Translations under genes and position numbers: made by a program
The notes under the pieces: model-generated
Database searches by the model: none
What the model was told of the DNA's origin: nothing
What the model saw: the letters and a program-made list of their open reading frames with translations, nothing else
Shown: positions 24,152-34,400 of the stretch, piece by piece
Layout: each line of letters begins with the position of its first letter
How positions within the stretch are numbered: position 1 is the stretch's first letter
Assembly (NCBI GenBank): GCA_902792635.1
Contig: CADBAG010000006.1
Span: 40,151 to 104,150, forward strand
From: an uncultured Prevotellaceae bacterium
GTDB lineage: Bacteria; Bacteroidota; Bacteroidia; Bacteroidales; Bacteroidaceae
Direction: 5' to 3'
Length of the DNA stretch: 64,000 nucleotides

Positions 24152-26488
24152 ATGAAACATTCTCTTTTTATTCTTTTTAGCGTGCTCTCCTCCCTGTCCC
24201 TCTCTGCCCAGACTCTCTGGTATCGGGAGCCGGCACGCGTATGGACCGACGCCCTGCCGTTAGGCAATGGGCGGTTAGGTGCTATGGTCTATGGCAACCC
24301 TGTTGTCGAACGGCTGCAACTCAACGAAGAGACGCTGTGGACGGGACAGCCTAACAACAACGCCAACCCCAAGGCCAAGACGGCGATCCCGGAGGCCCAA
24401 CGGCTCCTCTTTGCCGGGAAGTACAAGGAGGCGGAAGCCCTGATCAATGCCAAGGTCATGTCATCGACGAACCAGGGTATGGCTTACCAGACCCTTGGTG
24501 ATGCATGGATAGCGCAGCAAGGCACGGACCATTATACCGGTTACCGCCGTTGGCTGAGCCTCGACTCCGCCGTTGCCGTGACGCAGTGGACCTCGGAGGG
24601 CGTCCGTTACCGTCGCGAGGTTTTCACGTCGTTCCCCGACCAGGTCGTCATTGTACGTCTCACGGCCTCCCGCCCGGGTATGATCTCGTTCTCGGCACGC
24701 CTCTCCAGTCCGCACGACGACGTACTGATCAACAGTGAGGGTGATGAAGTGACGCTGCTCGGCGTCGGCGGCAAGCTCGAAGGATGCAAAGGAAAGGTCC
24801 GTTTCATGGGGCGTTTGGCAGTCAACGCACGCAAGAATGGAAACGTTAGTCACGGTGAGAGCCGCGATGGCGTCATCCAGGTACACGATGCCGATGAAGC
24901 CACGGTCTATATCTCCCTCGCTACAAACTTCGTGAACTATCAGGACATCAGTGGCGACGAGAGCAAGCGCTCGGAAGAGTATCTCACGACTGCCATGCAG
25001 AAAGATTTTGATCAGAGCTTGCAGGCGCATGTTGGTAAGTTCCAGTCGATGATGAGCCGCATGTCGCTGTCGTTAGGCCCTGACCGCTATGCCGATGAGC
25101 CTACGGATGAGCGTTTGGAGAAACTGCCGACGCGCGTTGACAACGGTCTTATCGCTACCTATTTTGCTTTCGGCCGTTATCTCCTCATCTGCTCGTCACA
25201 GCCCGGCGGTCAGGCAGCGAACCTCCAGGGTATCTGGAACGATAAGCTCTGGCCGGCATGGGATAGCAAGTACACGACGAATATCAACTTAGAGATGAAC
25301 TACTGGCCGGCTGAGGGTGCGGGCCTTGCCGACTTGCAGGAGCCGCTCTTCCGACTGATCGAGGAGGTGAGCAAGACCGGGGCCGAGACGGCTAAGACCA
25401 TGTATGGAAAGCCTGGATGGGTGCTCCATCACAATACGGATATTTGGCGCGCTACGGGACCTGTCGACCATGCGCCGAGCGGCATGTGGATGACAGGCGG
25501 TGCCTGGGTCTGCCGCTCCCTGTGGGAACACTGGCTCTATTCGCGCGACCGGAAGTTCTTAGAGTGGGCCTATCCTATCATGAAAGGAGCGGCGGCGTTC
25601 CTCGACGCCATGCTGATCAAAGAGCCATCGCATGGCTGGCTCGTCATCTCTCCGTCCGTCTCGCCGGAGAATAGTCACCCGACGCCCGAAGGCCGCTCAG
25701 CCCTGAGCTATGGTACGACGATGGACAACGAACTGCTGCGCGACCTCTTTCATCATGTCGCTGAGGCGGCACAGACCCTTCAGACGGATGCCGTTTTGGC
25801 AAAACATTATGAACAGCGTGCCGACAGTCTACCACCCCTGCAGATCGGTCGCTGGGGACAGTTGCAGGAATGGCTGACTGACTGGGACGATCCCAACGAC
25901 ACCCATCGCCACGTGAGTCATCTCTTCGGCCTCTATCCCGGCGATGAGATCACACCCGATGGCACACCGAAGACCTTCGCTGCCGCCCGTACGTCGCTCA
26001 TCCATCGTGGTGACGAAGGCACGGGATGGAGCATGGGTTGGAAGGTATGCCTCTGGGCACGCCTCCTCGACGGCAACCACGCCCTGCGGCTCATCCGCAA
26101 CCAACTGAGCCTGACCGATGACCGGTTCCTCGCCTACGGCACGAACAAGAAACATGGCGGCACGTACCGTAACCTCTTCGATGCTCATCCGCCTTTCCAG
26201 ATCGACGGTAACTTCGGCTGCACGGCCGGCATCATGGAGATGCTTGCCCAGAGTCATGAAGGCTACGTCTCTCTTCTCCCAGCTTTGCCCGACGAGTGGA
26301 AAGCCGAAGGCGAGGTGAGAGGCTTGCATGTCCGTGGCGGCTTCGTCATCGAAGACATGAAATGGAAAAACGGAAAGATCGTCCGCCTCGATATCCGCTC
26401 TATTACAGATACGCCCCTGCGTCTCCGTTTGCCTGAAAAGAAAGAAAAAGTCTATCATACTGAGCCCGGCTGGAGACTGCAATTGTGA
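24152..26488 (+). CDS. GH95 alpha-L-fucosidase or alpha-L-galactosidase
   Basis: GH95 enzymes are inverting exo-glycosidases that release L-fucose, or L-galactose in pectin systems. The signal peptide (LFILFSVLSSLSLSAQ) is followed directly by the N-terminal domain (WTDALPLGNGRLGAMVYGNP, LNEETLWTGQPNNNANP), then the (alpha/alpha)6 barrel. NLQGIWNDKLWPAWDSKYTT and NINLEMNYWPAE carry the Asn379 and Asn383 region of the active site. Further motifs are HHNTDIWRATGPVD, RHVSHLFGLYPGDEI and FQIDGNFGCTAGIMEML. The 778-residue length is normal. RG-II side chain A carries L-galactose in some plants, and Bacteroides uses a GH95 enzyme for it, so either substrate is possible. The gene is flanked by repeat C and a 22-bp tandem array. 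Confidence 0.9.
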   Translation: MKHSLFILFSVLSSLSLSAQTLWYREPARVWTDALPLGNGRLGAMVYGNPVVERLQLNEETLWTGQPNNNANPKAKTAIPEAQRLLFAGKYKEAEALINAKVMSSTNQGMAYQTLGDAWIAQQGTDHYTGYRRWLSLDSAVAVTQWTSEGVRYRREVFTSFPDQVVIVRLTASRPGMISFSARLSSPHDDVLINSEGDEVTLLGVGGKLEGCKGKVRFMGRLAVNARKNGNVSHGESRDGVIQVHDADEATVYISLATNFVNYQDISGDESKRSEEYLTTAMQKDFDQSLQAHVGKFQSMMSRMSLSLGPDRYADEPTDERLEKLPTRVDNGLIATYFAFGRYLLICSSQPGGQAANLQGIWNDKLWPAWDSKYTTNINLEMNYWPAEGAGLADLQEPLFRLIEEVSKTGAETAKTMYGKPGWVLHHNTDIWRATGPVDHAPSGMWMTGGAWVCRSLWEHWLYSRDRKFLEWAYPIMKGAAAFLDAMLIKEPSHGWLVISPSVSPENSHPTPEGRSALSYGTTMDNELLRDLFHHVAEAAQTLQTDAVLAKHYEQRADSLPPLQIGRWGQLQEWLTDWDDPNDTHRHVSHLFGLYPGDEITPDGTPKTFAAARTSLIHRGDEGTGWSMGWKVCLWARLLDGNHALRLIRNQLSLTDDRFLAYGTNKKHGGTYRNLFDAHPPFQIDGNFGCTAGIMEMLAQSHEGYVSLLPALPDEWKAEGEVRGLHVRGGFVIEDMKWKNGKIVRLDIRSITDTPLRLRLPEKKEKVYHTEPGWRLQL

Positions 26489-26495
26489 TGTGTGA

Positions 26496-26627
26496 CACGT
26501 GTCAGCCAACTGTTCGGCACGTGTCAGCCAACTGTTCGGCACGTGTCAGCCAACTGTTCGACACGTGTCAGCCAACTGTTCGGCACGTGTCAGCCAACTG
26601 TTCGGCACGTGTCGGACAACCTTCTGA
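26496..26627. repeat. 22-bp tandem repeat array with CACGTG cores
   Basis: Five 22-nt units start at 26496, 26518, 26540, 26562 and 26584, followed by a degenerate unit at 26606-26627. Each unit starts with CACGTGTCAGCC, contains AACTGTTCGG, and has the palindrome ACACGTGT or CACGTG at the unit boundary. The units differ by one base at most, apart from the last. There are no spacers, so this is not a CRISPR array. It lies just after the GH95 stop and before the PL11 promoter. It may be a satellite or an array of protein-binding sites. Confidence 0.9.
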
Positions 26628-26648
26628 CATGTGACGGTCGATGTGCTG

Positions 26649-26713
26649 CGAACAATATTACTAACTTTTGTACATTCTATCCACACCTTTATCTGTTTTT
26701 ATGGCTAATTTTG
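26649..26713 (+). promoter_or_regulatory. Candidate operator plus promoter upstream of PL11 fusion gene (P1)
   Basis: TAATTTTGC at 26706-26714 fits the Bacteroidota -7 element TAnnTTTG. The TTTG of TTTGTACA (26667-26674) ends exactly 35 nt upstream of it. A partner half-site CGAACAAT lies 18 nt before it (26649-26656). The same arrangement occurs at P2 and P3. The promoter lacks a good -33 TTTG at normal spacing, which suggests dependence on an activator. Confidence 0.6.
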
Positions 26714-26762
26714 CAATATATATCAGAACGAAAACATAAAAACGGCTTGATGCCTAAAACAG

Positions 26763-29700
26763 ATGAAGAAGAAATATTATTTAGTAGCCTTATTGCTGTC
26801 TACCCTCCTGACAGCTCCCGTCCATGCCCAGCGCATTATGGACAAGCTTGACCGCGGCCTCGTAGCAGTCAAGACGACAGATGGCGTATATTGTTCCTGG
26901 CGCATTAATGCAGAGGAGTATTTCGATGTGAAATATAATCTTTACCGCGACGGTGTGAAGGTCAATTCCGAGCCTCTTGATGTCTCCAATTATACCGACG
27001 CTTCCGGTTCGTCCTCGAGCACCTATACCGTCAAGGCTGTTGTCGACGGCAAGGAGCAGGACGCCTCGAAGGCCGCTAAGGTCATCACGGGTGACGGCAA
27101 GAGCTATGGCGTGTTGACCGTGAAGCGTCCTAAGCGCGTCTCTGTCAGCGACGGCACAACCGATATCACGGATAACTTCGAGCCTAACGATGCTACGATT
27201 GCTGATGTCGATGGCGACGGAGAGATGGAACTTCTCGTCAAGCAGATCAGCAAGGCTGACAATGCCGGTTACCAAGGTCCCGACTACGACCGTATTGAGG
27301 TGCAGAAACTCGACGGCACGCTCCTGTGGTGGATCGACTGTGGTCCTAACCTCTGGGACTTCCAGCATAACGAGACCAATATCGCGGCTTACGACTGGGA
27401 TGGCGACGGCAAGGCAGAGTGCATCATGCGCGCAGCAGACGGCACGACGATCCATACCGCCGATGGCAAGACGATCGTTATCGGTGACAGCACGAAGAAG
27501 TACCGTTACAGTGGTGAGCAGTTTGTGCACGAAGGTGCCGAATATCTCTTGTACCTCAATGGTCAGACGGGTGAGCCTTATCAGATCGGTCCTTCCGCTC
27601 ATCCCAGCTATATGGACTATCCTCTGAAGCGTCTTGAGGATGGTGAGACAGACCTTGCAAAGGCCTGGGGCGACGGCTACGGCCACCGCAGCAGTAAGAA
27701 CTTCTTCGGTGCGCCTTACCTCGACGGCCGCAAGCCGAGCATCTTCATGGCACGAGGTATCTACACGCGTCATAAGATGATAGCCATGGATGTCGATCCC
27801 GCCACGCATAAGCTCTCTACCCGCTGGCGCTGGAACTGCAACACGCCGGGCTCCAAGTGGTACGGACAGGGCTACCATAACTATGCCGTTGCCGATGTCG
27901 ACTGGGATGGCAGAGACGAGATTGTCTTTGGCTCTATGGTCATTGATGACAACGGAAAGGGACTGTCTACGACAGGCCTGGGGCACGGCGACGCCGAGCA
28001 TGTAGGCAACTATAACCCGTATGTCCACGGACAGGAGATCTTTGCCTGCAACGAGGATAATCCTGCCAACAACTACCGCGACGCCACAACGTCAACGATC
28101 TACCATCGGTTAGCCGGCGGCGGTGATGACGGTCGGTCCATGATGGGCAACTTCTCCAATAAGTATCCCGGTGCCATAGGTGCTTCGGGACATGACAACC
28201 CTATCAGTTCCATTACCAACGACTATATCAGTGGGCTGACGACAAAGCCCAGTCTTAACTTCCGTATCTATTGGGACGGTGACCTTCTCGACGAGAACCT
28301 GAACTATTCCAATGGCAAGAACACAGCTTTCAGCGTCTGGAAATATGATGGTAGCAAGAGCTGGACGCTTGACAGTTCTATCTCTAACAATGATACCAAG
28401 GGTACCCCTTGTTTCCAGGGTGACATCTTCGGCGATTGGCGTGAGGAGGTCGTAGCGCGCACAGCCTCGGGCGACATCAATATCTATACCTCCGCTATTC
28501 CTACCACATACCGTATCCCGACACTGCTCTCTGACAAGCAGTACCGCAACGCTATGGTATGGCAGATGAACGGTTACAACCAGCCGCCAGCTGTCAGCTA
28601 CTTCATCGGTGAGCTTGAGGGCATCACCGTCGCTCCTCCTGTAGAGACCAACAATGGTCGTGAGGAGGTAGCCAATGGCGGAACGGTCAGCGCCAGCCTT
28701 AATGGCAAGACCGCCCTGATGGCTGAGACCAACGACATGACGGTCAGCGTTGCTGATGGCGCTGCTCCGAAGGTCTTCGTCGACAATGCACCGTCGTGGG
28801 TCCAGGGCAATGATGACAATGCCAAGATCGCTTACACCTATTACACCCACACGCTGACTGATGGCGCCTTTGGTGGTGCTACCCATGTCGTCAAGCAGGG
28901 CGATGGCATCCTCGTCATGCCTAAGGTCACAGAGACCTATAGCGGCAAGACCGATGTGTGGGCAGGCACGCTCTCCTTCGATGGCGTCATGCAGAACTCA
29001 CCTGTCTGGCTCAACCGCCTGACGACGCTCAACTCCAATGGTGGCGAATTCCGTAAAGGCATCAAAGCCGACTATGGTGCAACCATCAATGTAGGCGGCA
29101 CGGAGAAGAAAGGCACACTGAAGACGACTACGCTGCACCTCGGCTTCGGATCTATCCTCAGTTTCAAGCTTTACAACGACAGTACCTGTGACCATCTCGA
29201 GGCCGATTCTCTGACCCTTGAGAAGAAAAACTGGCAGTACGGGCCTAAGTATGATGCACCGGTCATCAATATCAATGTCCAGGGCGACGGACCCGTCAAG
29301 GCTGGACGTTATGAGCTTGCCAAGGTCGGCACGCTCATCGGCGACCTCAGTAGTGTAACGGTCACGGGTATCAGTGGCGTCAAGGCTACGCTTGAATATA
29401 ACGACGGCAAGCTTGATCTCGTCATTCCGGAGATGCGTTCTGCGGCAGCAATGGAATGGAGCGGTTCAGAAGACGGCACCTGGGACATGGCCGACAAGCG
29501 CAACTTCACCGGCTCAGACGGTGCCGCTGATATCTTTGTCAGCGGTGACGACGTCACCTTCAACGACAAGGCGACGACAACGGATGTCACTGTCGTGGGC
29601 AATGTAGCGCCTAAGTCGATCACCTTCGACAATACGAAGACGTACACGCTCAGTGGTGATTCCATTGTCGGCAATCCTACTCTGACAAAGAACAACACGG

Positions 29701-31283
29701 GCGAGACTATTATTAATAATGTGAACCACCTCGGCAACACCATTGTCAATGGCGGTAAGCTCACGGTCTCAACACTTGCCAACGAGATTGGTCAGGCCTA
29801 CGGCGCTCTCGGTGATGTCGACAAGACGATCACGGTCACCAATGGTGCTGCCCTGAAGATCTCCGCTGCCAACACTGTGGCACAGAGGATCTATATCACC
29901 GGCGAGGGTACGCTTGAGACTGCCGGCAATGTCACGATGAGCCGCGGCTTCCTCGGCAGTGGCACCCTGACAAAGACGGGCAGTGGAGCGTTGAACCTCT
30001 CTAAGAGCAATATCCTCAAGAAGCTCGTCATCGCCCAGGGCACCGTTAATGCTGTCACGAGCTCGCTGCCCTCTACAGTGGAGTTCGGCAACAATACGAC
30101 GCTCGTCGATCCGACAAACAGTCAGGATGACAATGCCAACTTCGTTGTGCCGGAGAATGTGACGGCTTCTATCACCGGCGGTCCTTATACCAGATACAAA
30201 GGCAAGCTGACCGGTGCAGGAACGCTGAACTTTACCAATACCGGTATCCGCTCCTCCCTTGCCGGAGACTGGAGCGATTTCGAAGGAACGATAAAGTTCG
30301 GCATGGGCAAGCGTGGCAGCTATGCTGCTACAGCCGTAGAGATAGACAACGACTATGGCTATCCGCAGGCTACCTTCAATGTCCCGTCGGGAGTGACCGT
30401 GAACAACAACTATTCGAAGGGCGGCAAGCACAACGTCACCGTCGGATCGTTCACGGGCGCAGGCACGCTTGGCGGAAGTGGTACATGGATCCTTGGAACG
30501 AATGATAAGGATTTCGTCTTTGGTCTGGCTTCTACCAGTACACTGGTCAAGCGAGGCGAAGGCGTGATGCGCATCATCACCGTCGGCAAGCTGAGCTGTC
30601 CGCTCCGTGTCGAGGCCGGTACCTTAGCGTGGTCGGAGTCGGCTCGTTCCAAGAGGCTACTTGATGCAAACATGCTTACCGTTACCGGATCGGGTAAGGT
30701 CGTCGCCAACGGACTGGTCCAGTCGGTGACGCTGACGGGCAATGGACAATTGACTCCGTCATCGAGTGTGTTCGCCCTTGACAATCCTACGGGGATCGGC
30801 GTTCTCAAGACCTCTTCTATGTTCAAGGCAGAGAACAACGGCACCGTCGTCTTCCTCTTAAAGGCGAACGGACAGAGCTCAAAGATCGAGGCTGGCGGAG
30901 ACCTGACGCTTGGGAAGATCGACGTCAAGCTCGTAGGTGGGTATGTCCCGCAGAATGGAGATTCGTTCACCCTGTGGACGTGTAATAATCTGCGTAAGGC
31001 TCCTACGGATATCAGTCTTCCCATGCTGCCCACAGGCCTTTATTGGGATACCACGGGGTTAGCGGCCGGCAACACTACGGGTGTGCTGAAAGTAACGGAT
31101 GTCAGTACGGGTATCAGAGATATTGAGGCCGACGGTACTGCTGTTGAGACCAATGTCTATACCCTTGACGGACGCAAGGTAATGACAGTCCGTGTGGGTC
31201 GTAATGTGGTCCAGTCGCTCCGTGAGGCAGGTTGCCCGCAGGGTGTTTACATTGTCAATGGAAAGAAAATTACGCTGAAATAG
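26763..31283 (+). CDS. PL11 rhamnogalacturonan lyase fused to autotransporter-type beta-strand repeats
   Basis: The N-terminal 620 residues after the signal peptide (YYLVALLLSTLLTAPVHAQ) are a PL11 eight-bladed propeller. It begins with RIMDKLDRGLVAVKT and contains the calcium-binding loops ADVDGDGEMELLVKQ, AYDWDGDGKAECIMRA and VADVDWDGRDEIVFGSM. ARGIYTRHKMIAMD and FRIYWDGDLLDENL also match. PL11 cleaves the RG-I backbone endo- or exo-lytically. After a linking sandwich region, residues about 960-1300 carry repeats of the LTKTGSGALNLS / GAGTLGGSGTW type, as in autotransporter-associated beta-strand proteins. The protein ends with YTLDGRKV...GVYIVNGKKITLK, the C-terminal tail shared by other secreted proteins here. 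The 1506 residues are over twice the usual PL11 length. It has its own promoter region (P1) and is probably monocistronic. Confidence 0.88.
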   Translation: MKKKYYLVALLLSTLLTAPVHAQRIMDKLDRGLVAVKTTDGVYCSWRINAEEYFDVKYNLYRDGVKVNSEPLDVSNYTDASGSSSSTYTVKAVVDGKEQDASKAAKVITGDGKSYGVLTVKRPKRVSVSDGTTDITDNFEPNDATIADVDGDGEMELLVKQISKADNAGYQGPDYDRIEVQKLDGTLLWWIDCGPNLWDFQHNETNIAAYDWDGDGKAECIMRAADGTTIHTADGKTIVIGDSTKKYRYSGEQFVHEGAEYLLYLNGQTGEPYQIGPSAHPSYMDYPLKRLEDGETDLAKAWGDGYGHRSSKNFFGAPYLDGRKPSIFMARGIYTRHKMIAMDVDPATHKLSTRWRWNCNTPGSKWYGQGYHNYAVADVDWDGRDEIVFGSMVIDDNGKGLSTTGLGHGDAEHVGNYNPYVHGQEIFACNEDNPANNYRDATTSTIYHRLAGGGDDGRSMMGNFSNKYPGAIGASGHDNPISSITNDYISGLTTKPSLNFRIYWDGDLLDENLNYSNGKNTAFSVWKYDGSKSWTLDSSISNNDTKGTPCFQGDIFGDWREEVVARTASGDINIYTSAIPTTYRIPTLLSDKQYRNAMVWQMNGYNQPPAVSYFIGELEGITVAPPVETNNGREEVANGGTVSASLNGKTALMAETNDMTVSVADGAAPKVFVDNAPSWVQGNDDNAKIAYTYYTHTLTDGAFGGATHVVKQGDGILVMPKVTETYSGKTDVWAGTLSFDGVMQNSPVWLNRLTTLNSNGGEFRKGIKADYGATINVGGTEKKGTLKTTTLHLGFGSILSFKLYNDSTCDHLEADSLTLEKKNWQYGPKYDAPVININVQGDGPVKAGRYELAKVGTLIGDLSSVTVTGISGVKATLEYNDGKLDLVIPEMRSAAAMEWSGSEDGTWDMADKRNFTGSDGAADIFVSGDDVTFNDKATTTDVTVVGNVAPKSITFDNTKTYTLSGDSIVGNPTLTKNNTGETIINNVNHLGNTIVNGGKLTVSTLANEIGQAYGALGDVDKTITVTNGAALKISAANTVAQRIYITGEGTLETAGNVTMSRGFLGSGTLTKTGSGALNLSKSNILKKLVIAQGTVNAVTSSLPSTVEFGNNTTLVDPTNSQDDNANFVVPENVTASITGGPYTRYKGKLTGAGTLNFTNTGIRSSLAGDWSDFEGTIKFGMGKRGSYAATAVEIDNDYGYPQATFNVPSGVTVNNNYSKGGKHNVTVGSFTGAGTLGGSGTWILGTNDKDFVFGLASTSTLVKRGEGVMRIITVGKLSCPLRVEAGTLAWSESARSKRLLDANMLTVTGSGKVVANGLVQSVTLTGNGQLTPSSSVFALDNPTGIGVLKTSSMFKAENNGTVVFLLKANGQSSKIEAGGDLTLGKIDVKLVGGYVPQNGDSFTLWTCNNLRKAPTDISLPMLPTGLYWDTTGLAAGNTTGVLKVTDVSTGIRDIEADGTAVETNVYTLDGRKVMTVRVGRNVVQSLREAGCPQGVYIVNGKKITLK

Positions 31284-31302
31284 CAGCGAAGGTGCCTCGT
31301 TT

Positions 31303-31368
31303 CGTACAAATTTGCTCTTTTTTGTACGTTAAATCATAGCTCCCTTCTTTGTTATTTGATAAATTTGC
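31303..31368 (+). promoter_or_regulatory. Candidate operator plus promoter upstream of the 31479 gene (P2)
   Basis: The dyad is perfect here: CGTACAAA (31303-31310), 10-nt spacer, TTTGTACG (31321-31328). The TTTG ends 35 nt upstream of TAAATTTGC (31360-31368), a good -7 element. The gene start is 111 nt further on. The dyad lies only 20 nt after the PL11 stop, so a weak terminator hairpin is the alternative reading; the T-run lies inside the hairpin rather than after it, which argues against that. Confidence 0.65.
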
Positions 31369-31478
31369 GGTGGAGATTGGGGGAAGACTGACTTGCGTCA
31401 GCTCCTTTCCCCGGTCTTGCCACAGAACTGAAAACGAGAAACAATAACATATATTTATAACTAACAATTCACGAACTT

Positions 31479-34400
31479 ATGAAAAAACGTCTACTATTAT
31501 CGTTGGCGTTGATGCTCGGTTTGAGTACTACATCTCTGTTCGCCTATAATGTAGGTGACTATATGTATACTCCTACAGCTAAGCTGAAGGTTACGGGCAC
31601 CAACTTGCTGAAGAATGGTGATTTCAGTGCACAGACAACATCGTGGACTGGTAAGGATGGCGCGGCAGCAGTTAGTGCTACCTATTGGTCCGTCCAGGAG
31701 GGTGTAGGTCCTAATGGAGAGAATGTCCTGCAAAGTCTTGACGGCGGTGCCGGAGAGGACAATTACATCTATCAGTCGGTAGCTATCTCGGCTGGTAACA
31801 CTTATGTCGTCTCTTTCCAGATCAAGGGCACAAATGGCTCGGTATCTACCGTTACCAACACGACAGATGCTAACTATGTTGATGCTTTCGTCAATGCTGA
31901 CGGCTCTGTGAGCAAGGATGGCGCCCGCCAGATCTTTGATGCATCCAACAATGTCATCACGGCTCAGTGGTCTACGATCTCTGACACCATCGTTGCCAAT
32001 ACCGATGGCTATGTTGTTATCGGCGTCGGCCGCTTAGAGGCAGGAACGCAGGTCACAGGTTTCAGCGTCCAGACTGCTTCTAAGGTCTACGATACCCGTA
32101 TCGCTCAGGCTCGTGTCGACTATGACAAGCGCATTCTTGCGCTCACCGAGTTCCCACAGGGCAAGGACGACCTGCAGGGTATGGTCGATCAGATCGATGC
32201 CGGTCTGAAGGCTAACGATATGAGCGCTTTAGGCACAGATATCGAGGACGAAAGTGCCATGTCGGATCTTATCAATGGACTGTCCAGCCTCGAGAGGACC
32301 TATCTTGATGCCAACTCTTTCGACCTTGTCAATGGCAAGCTCGATGATGAGGGCAATGTCGTGACTGCTGCTGTCATCGACAAAGGAAACCTCTGGACTC
32401 AGAAGATTCAGAAGGGTGACGGACAGTATGGTGACTGGTTCGTAACCGGCGGACGCTGGTTCCATAATAAAGGTGACGCAGAGGTCAGAGATGATTTCCC
32501 CGGATCCTACAGTTTGCCCGCTAATACGATTGAGATCCAGAAGGCACTGCCTGCCGGCAAGTACTTCTTCCAGATCGAGGTTAAAGGTAACACCAATACC
32601 GGAAAGAAGGTGAATAATTCATGGTATGATATCGATTACAACACACCGGTAACCAACCGTCTGTATATTGGTACCGATACGCTCGCTGCCGACACATTGT
32701 CTGCCCGCGAGTTCAAGACTTATTTCATCATTGCCGATGTGGCAGCAGGTGAAAAGGCAGACACAAGAAACCTCATCGCCGGTTGCCAGCACAGTGCGCA
32801 GCCTAAGGGTGGTGACTTCTACTATCGCAACCCGGTTCTCCGTCTTATCAGCGCTACAGCTGCTGAGGACATCACGAAGTTCGATCAGGACAATAAGAAA
32901 GCCGTGCAGCTTACTGCTGCCAAGACGATGATCGACTCAGCCAATGTCGTCGTTGAGAAGACAGCTTATCCTTGGGGTAAGGCCATCCTCCGTACAGCCA
33001 TCGCTAAGGAGCAGAAACTCTATGATGCCCTTGAGGCTACCGCTTCCACTGAGACGCTCGCTGTCCTTGACTCTCTGGGCCAGCCCGTTGTTGATGCGAA
33101 TGGCGTAGCACAGACAAAGACTGTTGCCGACTCTCTGACGGAGGTGATGCGCGACATGCGTAGCGCCATCCAGGCTTACTATGGTGAGAACAAACCTGTG
33201 ACCGACCTTGTTGCTCAGACTGCTGAGTCGCAGGCTCAGATGGATGATCCCGCCAATGCCAAGGCTACATCTTCTTATAAGGTGGCCCTGCAGAATGAGC
33301 TCGACCTGGCCAATGCTCTTATCAAGACGTTCATGGCACAGACCGATTCCCTCGAGGGTGATCCCGCTAAGTCGCAGGCTCAAATCCTCGCCTTGCAGAA
33401 GGCAACGGAGAACTTCACGGCTTCTACGGCTTCTTATGCTAACCCGTCAGAGATCGAGATCGCTAATCCGCTCATGACCAGCAGTCCAAGCACAGGCTGG
33501 ACAACGACAGGCTCACAGACCGATAACGGCCGTTGGAAGAAGAGTGGCAACAGCGCCTTCGAGGGTGGCAACGCCTGGATCGTCTCTCGTGGTTACACGG
33601 CTTACTCTAAGAACAATGCCAAGCAGAAAGTGACACTGACACATGCCGGTGCTTACGAGATCGTGACACAGTTCTATGGCTACAACCGTAACGCAGGTCG
33701 CGATGGAGACGTGACAACAGATCATCACAACTACTTCTTCGCTAAGCTCGATGCTTCTGCCGACTCTATCGCTGCTATCTCTGTTCATACGAACCGTGGT
33801 AACGTGATAGGTGACTGGGATCAGAGACCTATCGATACATTAGGCTATGGTGGTCTGACACCAGAATATTTTGTCATCACGTACAACAAGAAGAATGATG
33901 ACCCCGAAGAGATTGAGTTTGGTATTGATGCCATGCAGAACACTGGTTCTAACCTCTATGGCTTCGGTGGCAACCACGTTCGTTACTATGGCGACTACGC
34001 TCAGTACACTACTGATGTGAAGACGGCCCTGCAGACCGCTATGGATGAGGCCCAGAAGGCCCTTGATGCCAAGAGCTTCGCTGCCGACAGCGTTGAGTTC
34101 AAGGCATTGAAGAATGCCGTCCTCGCCGGTCAGTCGGCTATCGACGGTACGACCCTCGCTTATCCGATCTCTTCTACTGTCAAGGCTCCGTTCCTGCAGA
34201 CCTATGTTGGCTGGGTTGCTCCTGAGACAACAAGCTCAGCTAAGGCCCGTGTAGCTACCAACACAGTAAGTGATGAGAAGGCAGCCCTCGAGTCGAAGGC
34301 TCTGCTGCAGCTCCAGCGTGCTAAGGCTGCGTTCGATGCCAAGAACTTCTCTCAGCCAACAGGTATCAATGAGATCAGCGTTGACGATGAGAAGGCAGGC

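Noticed and set aside
26496-26627. Direct repeats that could suggest a CRISPR array
   Set aside because: The units are contiguous with no unique spacers, and no cas genes are in the window.
31303-31328. Terminator hairpin for the PL11 fusion gene
   Set aside because: The stem is AT-rich, the T-run lies inside it rather than after it, and the same half-sites recur at P1 and P3 away from gene ends.
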